Assembly: GCA_947462335.1 (NCBI GenBank)
Contig: OX381717.1
Span: forward strand, 41,645,523-41,709,522
DNA: 64,000 nt
Reading direction: 5' to 3'
DNA from: Harmothoe impar
Taxonomy: Eukaryota; Annelida; Polychaeta; Phyllodocida; Polynoidae
Made by a program: the position numbers and the translations under genes. Shown piece by piece: positions 53,801 through 59,800 of this stretch. Within the stretch, counting starts at the first letter, position 1; every line of letters begins with the position of its first letter. Under the pieces are notes generated by a model. It saw only the letters and a program-made list of their open reading frames with translations, had not been told where the DNA came from and searched no databases.

Positions 53801-56800
53801 TGGCTGGAATTTCTGCATTGAATTATGTTGATTTCCTACTGCACTAATGCATTAAAGCACTACTGTATATTCTTTTGTATAAGCCGCACTCCTAACGATG
53901 ACAAATTTTATAAGCCGCAGAGGGGGTATGAAGATTGCTATCGGTAATTTGGTAGTACCATAAAAACCTCGCGTATAAGCCGCGGCTAGTACGCAAATCA
54001 GATCGCTGGTGCGGCTTATAGGATTGGTATAGAGTCCAAGCGCGGCTTATAGGCGAGTTTTTGCTACTATAAGGCAGTTCAATATATAGTTATGTTCAGT
54101 ATCAACCCTATATAGTTATGTTCAGTATCAAAAGAAAGCTAAGTCTGAATTGTGTACAGGCTTCAACAGTATGCATCTAATCTCTGCCTGCAACCCCAAC
54201 AGATTGACAAGTTCTACCGTCAGACGGCGACCGAGTTGATCCGTCAGCACATTGATGACGGTGGTTTCTACGACCCTGACAGCCAGTTGTGGCGTTACGT
54301 CAAGAACGTCACCTACGTCACCACCGTCAACGTCAAGACGACGGCCAACGTCCCCAAAGTCAACCCTCGCCTACTGAGGCACTTTGCCATCTTCGGCTCT
54401 CCCTACCCAAGGTATGCTGATGTTACTTAAAGATGGAATTGTATTGAAATCGATAAAATAGACCTTCGCCTGAAATTGATAAAATACGCCTTTCCAATAT
54501 AGTATTTCAACATTAAGAATCACTGATGATAGAGAAAAACATGAGCACTAAGTGTGTATGAATTTACATTGCTTGATGCCCTTTATCAACATGGTCCAAC
54601 ATGATTACGGCCAGAGTCTTGATGTATCGTGCCATCCTTAAAGGGTTAAAGTCTGGCGTATTGTAATGCATAGAAGACAATCATGTCAACCAAATAATCA
54701 AACATGATAATACTCATATATATAGACAAATGCCAACGCCCATTGATACTGCATCTGTTGTATTTCATGAGCGGGGGCTAGGGCAGTATCCCACGAAGCC
54801 TGTGGCTTCGTGGGATGCGCCCCAGCCCCCACAAGTGAAATACGTCAGAGTGGCATCAATGTTGTTGGCATTTGTGTTAATTTGAAGCCATTCAATGAAG
54901 GAAAAACAACATTTATTAGCCCATTGAATACCGCCACATTGTATTCAATGGGGGGAATTGAATACGGCCTGCCAGTGCGTAAGCATAGGAGATCTTGTAT
55001 TTCCAAAAATAAATACATGTATGTCTTGGTTTCAGCGCGACAGACCTGCAGTCTATATTCAGTACCCTGCTGTGCTGTCACTTTGTCACCCCGGACCTGT
55101 CGTCGGCTGCAGCCGGTGGGGGCGGCGGTATGGCGCACCAACTCGGTATCATGGACGAGACGGTACGGTCATCCCTTCTTCTCTGAAACATTATAAATTA
55201 AATGTTACTGTACCTTTCAAGGGCCGCATAGTGCTTTAATGCGATATGCTCGATGAGGTTGTTACACTCTAGAAGGGTCGGCATGATGTATGAATGCAGC
55301 CCGAGTGAGTAAACTCGCCATGGCTGCATTCATGCATCATGACAACCTAGGATATAGCACATTAAAGCTCTATACGACCCTTTAAAGGTTATACACACTT
55401 GTTTTTTTTAATACTAATCTCCACCAGGATTTTGCAAATTACCGTGAACTCCCAACTTTAGCACCTCATCTTTAAGACGACCCCGCCTCCCCACTTTTGG
55501 TAGAAAATCCATCTAATAAATCCCACAAAAAGCCGGGATTTTAAGGTAGATCAAAGAGGAAAGTATTCTTTGCTCTTTGATTAGCTTTGACATGTAAATT
55601 AATTTCTACAAGAAAATAATTCTCAAAGTTGTGGTGTTGAATGGTCGCCATGCCTAGCGGTTGGTTTGGGCCGGTTGGGATTTGTTTACAACTTTCAATG
55701 TGTAATCATGCTTTCATACTTTTATATAGAATATTAAAATTTCTTACTGTTGTTGACAAGTTTGTGGCATTAATACTGAAACTGTAAAATATATTTAAAT
55801 GTTCCCATCGACTCAAATTCAGAAATCCTAGTTTGCCATGACTACCCGCGACCATTGCTGCCAACCATTTTTCAACACTAGAATAACCCTTTTTGAAATC
55901 CAATTTCTGCATTTTTACACAAATACAAAATAATTTTACCACTTTCTCTGATAATAATGCTTAAGAGAACCCTAATTATCCACAAAATAGTATTTTCCAT
56001 ACACTAAATACACTTACAAATAATGCTGGAAAATAATAATTTCATAATAATTTGCATGAAAACACTGATAATTATAACTTATTTTTATCCATAACAGCCA
56101 TATTTCCCATCCTTACTTAATATACTTTTTGGTAACCTAAACTTTTCCCATCATATCCTGACTTTTTTGGTTATCGCGAATGATCGGCCATGTAATTTTT
56201 TCTGTAAAAATTCCTCGTCTAATTTTGGTAATCCGTATACCTTTGGTACCGCGTACAGGCAATACAAGTTCGGAATGTAAGTGGTATATGTACAACACTA
56301 AACATAGCCATAGATTCTTCTCACATCCAACCCTATTGCACAACCCTAGATAAGTCTCTGATCCACTGCTTGCTACTCTCATCTTTTTAAGTTTATAAGT
56401 TAATCATAAGCGGAATTTAATTTAAGAAGAAATGGACAAATTCTTTTATTTGGATTATAGTAATAGTATAAGCCCAGATTGAGTTGCCATACTTAAGTGA
56501 GTGACCAGGTTGATTTGTAAGAATATGCAAGTCTTTCAATGCTTTTATAATAAGCTTAAATGAATATGGTCAATTATGTTTGGCATACCAAACCAGTTTT
56601 TTTTTTTTTGTTTTTTTTTTCGGGGGGGGGGGGGGTATGGTAGCTGTAGCATGATTTTATTTATTTAAAAGCCTTATGTTGTTATACACGATTTACATGA
56701 GTGAATAGTTCACAAAGTGTGCCTAGTTGTTCACAATCGGTGGATCATTGACTTATATAGCTGCATACCTAACACACTCTACTTGTTAACCCTTTGAGGA

Positions 56801-59800
56801 CAGCAAAGTGCATGATTGCACTATGCCATTTTGTAACAATGATGCATGAATGCAGCCCTGATGAGTAACTCGCTACTGCTGGATTCATGCATCATGCCGA
56901 CCCTTCAGGGCTGATACACTCCCAATGGGTTGACATGATGTACCAATGCAGCGTCGGCAAGTTCCTCACTGGTACTGCGTTGGTGCATCATAAAGCTTTT
57001 GGGGCATCATGCCGTCCTTAAAGGGTTAAGAGAACTACTTTAAGAACTACTGGTAGTCATTAATTGTAAGAACAGCTGTATCATACATATAGTCACCAGA
57101 AGAATACCGTACTTTAGGAAGTTCTCACAAACACAGACAGCCTATTATGGTGGATATACAACATTATTTATTTATTTGTATGATTTGTATAAGTTGTTTA
57201 TAATTATAATATGACACTACTGTATGGTGCAATTCATATGAATTTATATGAACTCAATATTGCATGCACAGATTCTGTAGATCTAGGTTTGCACCACATT
57301 TACTACTGATGTCCTCAATGTAATACTGTAAACGTATTAATTTTCGCTCAGTACATATTTTCGCGCATTTCGCGCACGTAGGTATGTGCGCGAAAATATG
57401 ATGTGCGCGAAAATATTGCACAAAAAATAGCTTTCCAATGATATCTGGCATTCTATATTGCACTTCAGAAGAGACTCAATTATCAAATCTAACATGCTGG
57501 AGAAAACGCATCCTGAAACTTCTGGGCCTAGCTATATGATGCCTGTATGATAACGTGGATGTTATGTGGCCCCCAATGTGACCAAGTAATATACTATAAT
57601 TTATAAAGTCTCTGTTGGAAAGGGCTTGGGGACAATCTATTTGAACAATGATTTTGGGCTGTAAATCCCTTAATAATTGTCCGATTCAAAAACCGTAAAA
57701 ACTGACATGTAGCTAGAGATCCCCTGATTGCAAGTGCGCGAAAATATGATTGCGCGAAAATGCCTTTATGTGCTAGCTGCGCGAAAATTTAGCTGCGCGA
57801 AAATATCTACATTTACAGAAGTTAATTAACCCTTTACAGGCAGCATACCCAGTAGTGATTTTTTACCTTATTAAGTGCCATGCTTTCTTTAGAGGGTCAA
57901 TTAGTAGATATAAAGTATGGTTGTATTTACTGATTAAACTGTCTTAAATTCTCCTTACTGGTATTCATCAGATGATTCAAACCAGTCTACTCGCCAGGGC
58001 TGCATTGGCACATTATGTCGAACCTACAGGCTTGATGCGCTACCGAATGGTCATCATGGTGCACCAACGCAATACTTAAACGGTCAAACACATACATATA
58101 TAACCCTGTACGGGCCGCATAGTGTTTAATGCATTATGCCCTTGCTTATCATGAATGCAACCCTGGCGAGTTAACTCGCCAGGGCTGCATTCATGCATCA
58201 TGGTGAGCAAGGGCATACCACATTAACCCTTTAAGGACAGCATGATACCTTAATGCATCATGTCCTTGGTCGTCATGATGCATGAATGCAGCCCTGGTGA
58301 GTAACTCGCCAGTGCTGCATTCAAGCGTCATGCCGACCCTACGGAGTTCTGTTCAGACACTCCAGAATGCATCGTAGCATCTTGAGGATAAATGTCATCT
58401 TTTAGCGACATCTGTCGTTAAAGGGTTAAAGCACTATGCGGCCCTTGAAGGTTAATTAAATGAATAGCGGCCTTATAACGCTGCCCCTATTGTAGGTGCG
58501 TCATGTCGTTAAGGAGGAGGAGGAGGCTCTGAAGGCTCTCCTGTCCCTGCTCGTCACCGTCACCTTAGAACTACAGGACCGTCTCCGCACCATGTTCCTG
58601 CCCACCGCCGAGAGGTGTCACTACGTGTTTGTGATGAAGGACCTCGGCAACATCTTCAGGTGAGCGTTGACTCAGTTAGGATGGTATGATGCTTTACTGC
58701 ATCATGCACTTGGTCGCCATGATGCATAAATGCAGCCCTGGTGTATAACTCGCCATTTCTGCATTCAAGCATCATGCCGACCGTACAAGGGTGAGACACT
58801 CCAGTTGCGTTGGTATGATGCACCGATGAACTGCTGGCGAATTACTCTCCAGGGCTGCATTCATGCATCATGACTATCAAAGGCATGGCACATTAAAATA
58901 CCATGCTGTCATAAGAGCATTAAAACATAACTGAATAATGGCAGTGTGCCAAGACTATCTTTATTACATTTAATTTGTAATTAATTTTATTAACCGAACC
59001 TGAATAAGCACTTTAAAAGAACAAGGATGTGAGCGCCTTGTAATTCTGAATGTGTGCACCCCCGAGAGAGGAGTTAAAATATGAATAGATTAAATTTGAT
59101 AACCATTTCAGTGGATCACTGAGTACATATAACACCTATACCATTTCAGGAACCACGCTATTTTCATGATAGCATCTATCGATAGTCCCGGTAGTGAAAA
59201 AGAAAATTGGTGGTGTTTTCTTTTAACAAGTAGGCCTACTGTATCAGCCATGTGATAATTAAAAATTACAAAAAAAATAAAATAAAAAGTAAGATGTAAT
59301 AACACCTGTACTGTTTCAGGAACCTATGCCTGTCGCTGCGGCCGGGCTGTAAGCAGGACTCGCTACTGTTGCTATGGGAACACGAAACGGAGTGGGTGTA
59401 TGGTCGCCGACTCATCAACGAGATCGACAGTGACCGCTACCACCAGGCCTTCATGACAGCCGTACGCAAGGACTTCACCAACGAGGAACATGTGAGTAGC
59501 ATTTAGTAAAGATTTTTTTAATATACCAGTAACAATTTTTATATATAAATTATTTTTTTAGTAAATCACCTCTGATGCGATTATTTTTCGACATCGTCCA
59601 AATCATGGTATGTCAGACGGGGAATTATTTTGCTAACTAAAAAATGTACAGTTGTATTTAAAAAGATCTAAATATTGATTATCAGTCCCCTCTTTGCTGT
59701 GAATTGACCCCAATGGATTAGCATGATGCATGTATGCATTCCTAGTGAGTAGACTCACTTTACGGCCCTGAAACCAATTGTTTTTAAACAGCAAATATAA

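Larger units (their letters stand above)
55163..58495 (+). other. 3.3 kb intron (between exons 53 and 54)
   Basis: CCCTTTAAGG-family MITE pieces at 55205-55392, 56786-57029, 58098-58222 and 58223-58429, and the GCGCGAAAAT element at 57326-57818. The part 55560-56600 is AT-rich, without features that I can support. Confidence 0.6.

Noticed and set aside
54152..54202. Earlier start of exon 52 at GTACAG (about 54160)
   Set aside because: It would add residues between Walker B and the conserved ELIRQ stretch and break the phase with exon 51.
59100..59160. Acceptor-like ATTTCAGGAACC upstream of exon 55
   Set aside because: It resembles the true acceptor at 59319 but is not followed by sequence continuing the dynein; probably a small local duplication.
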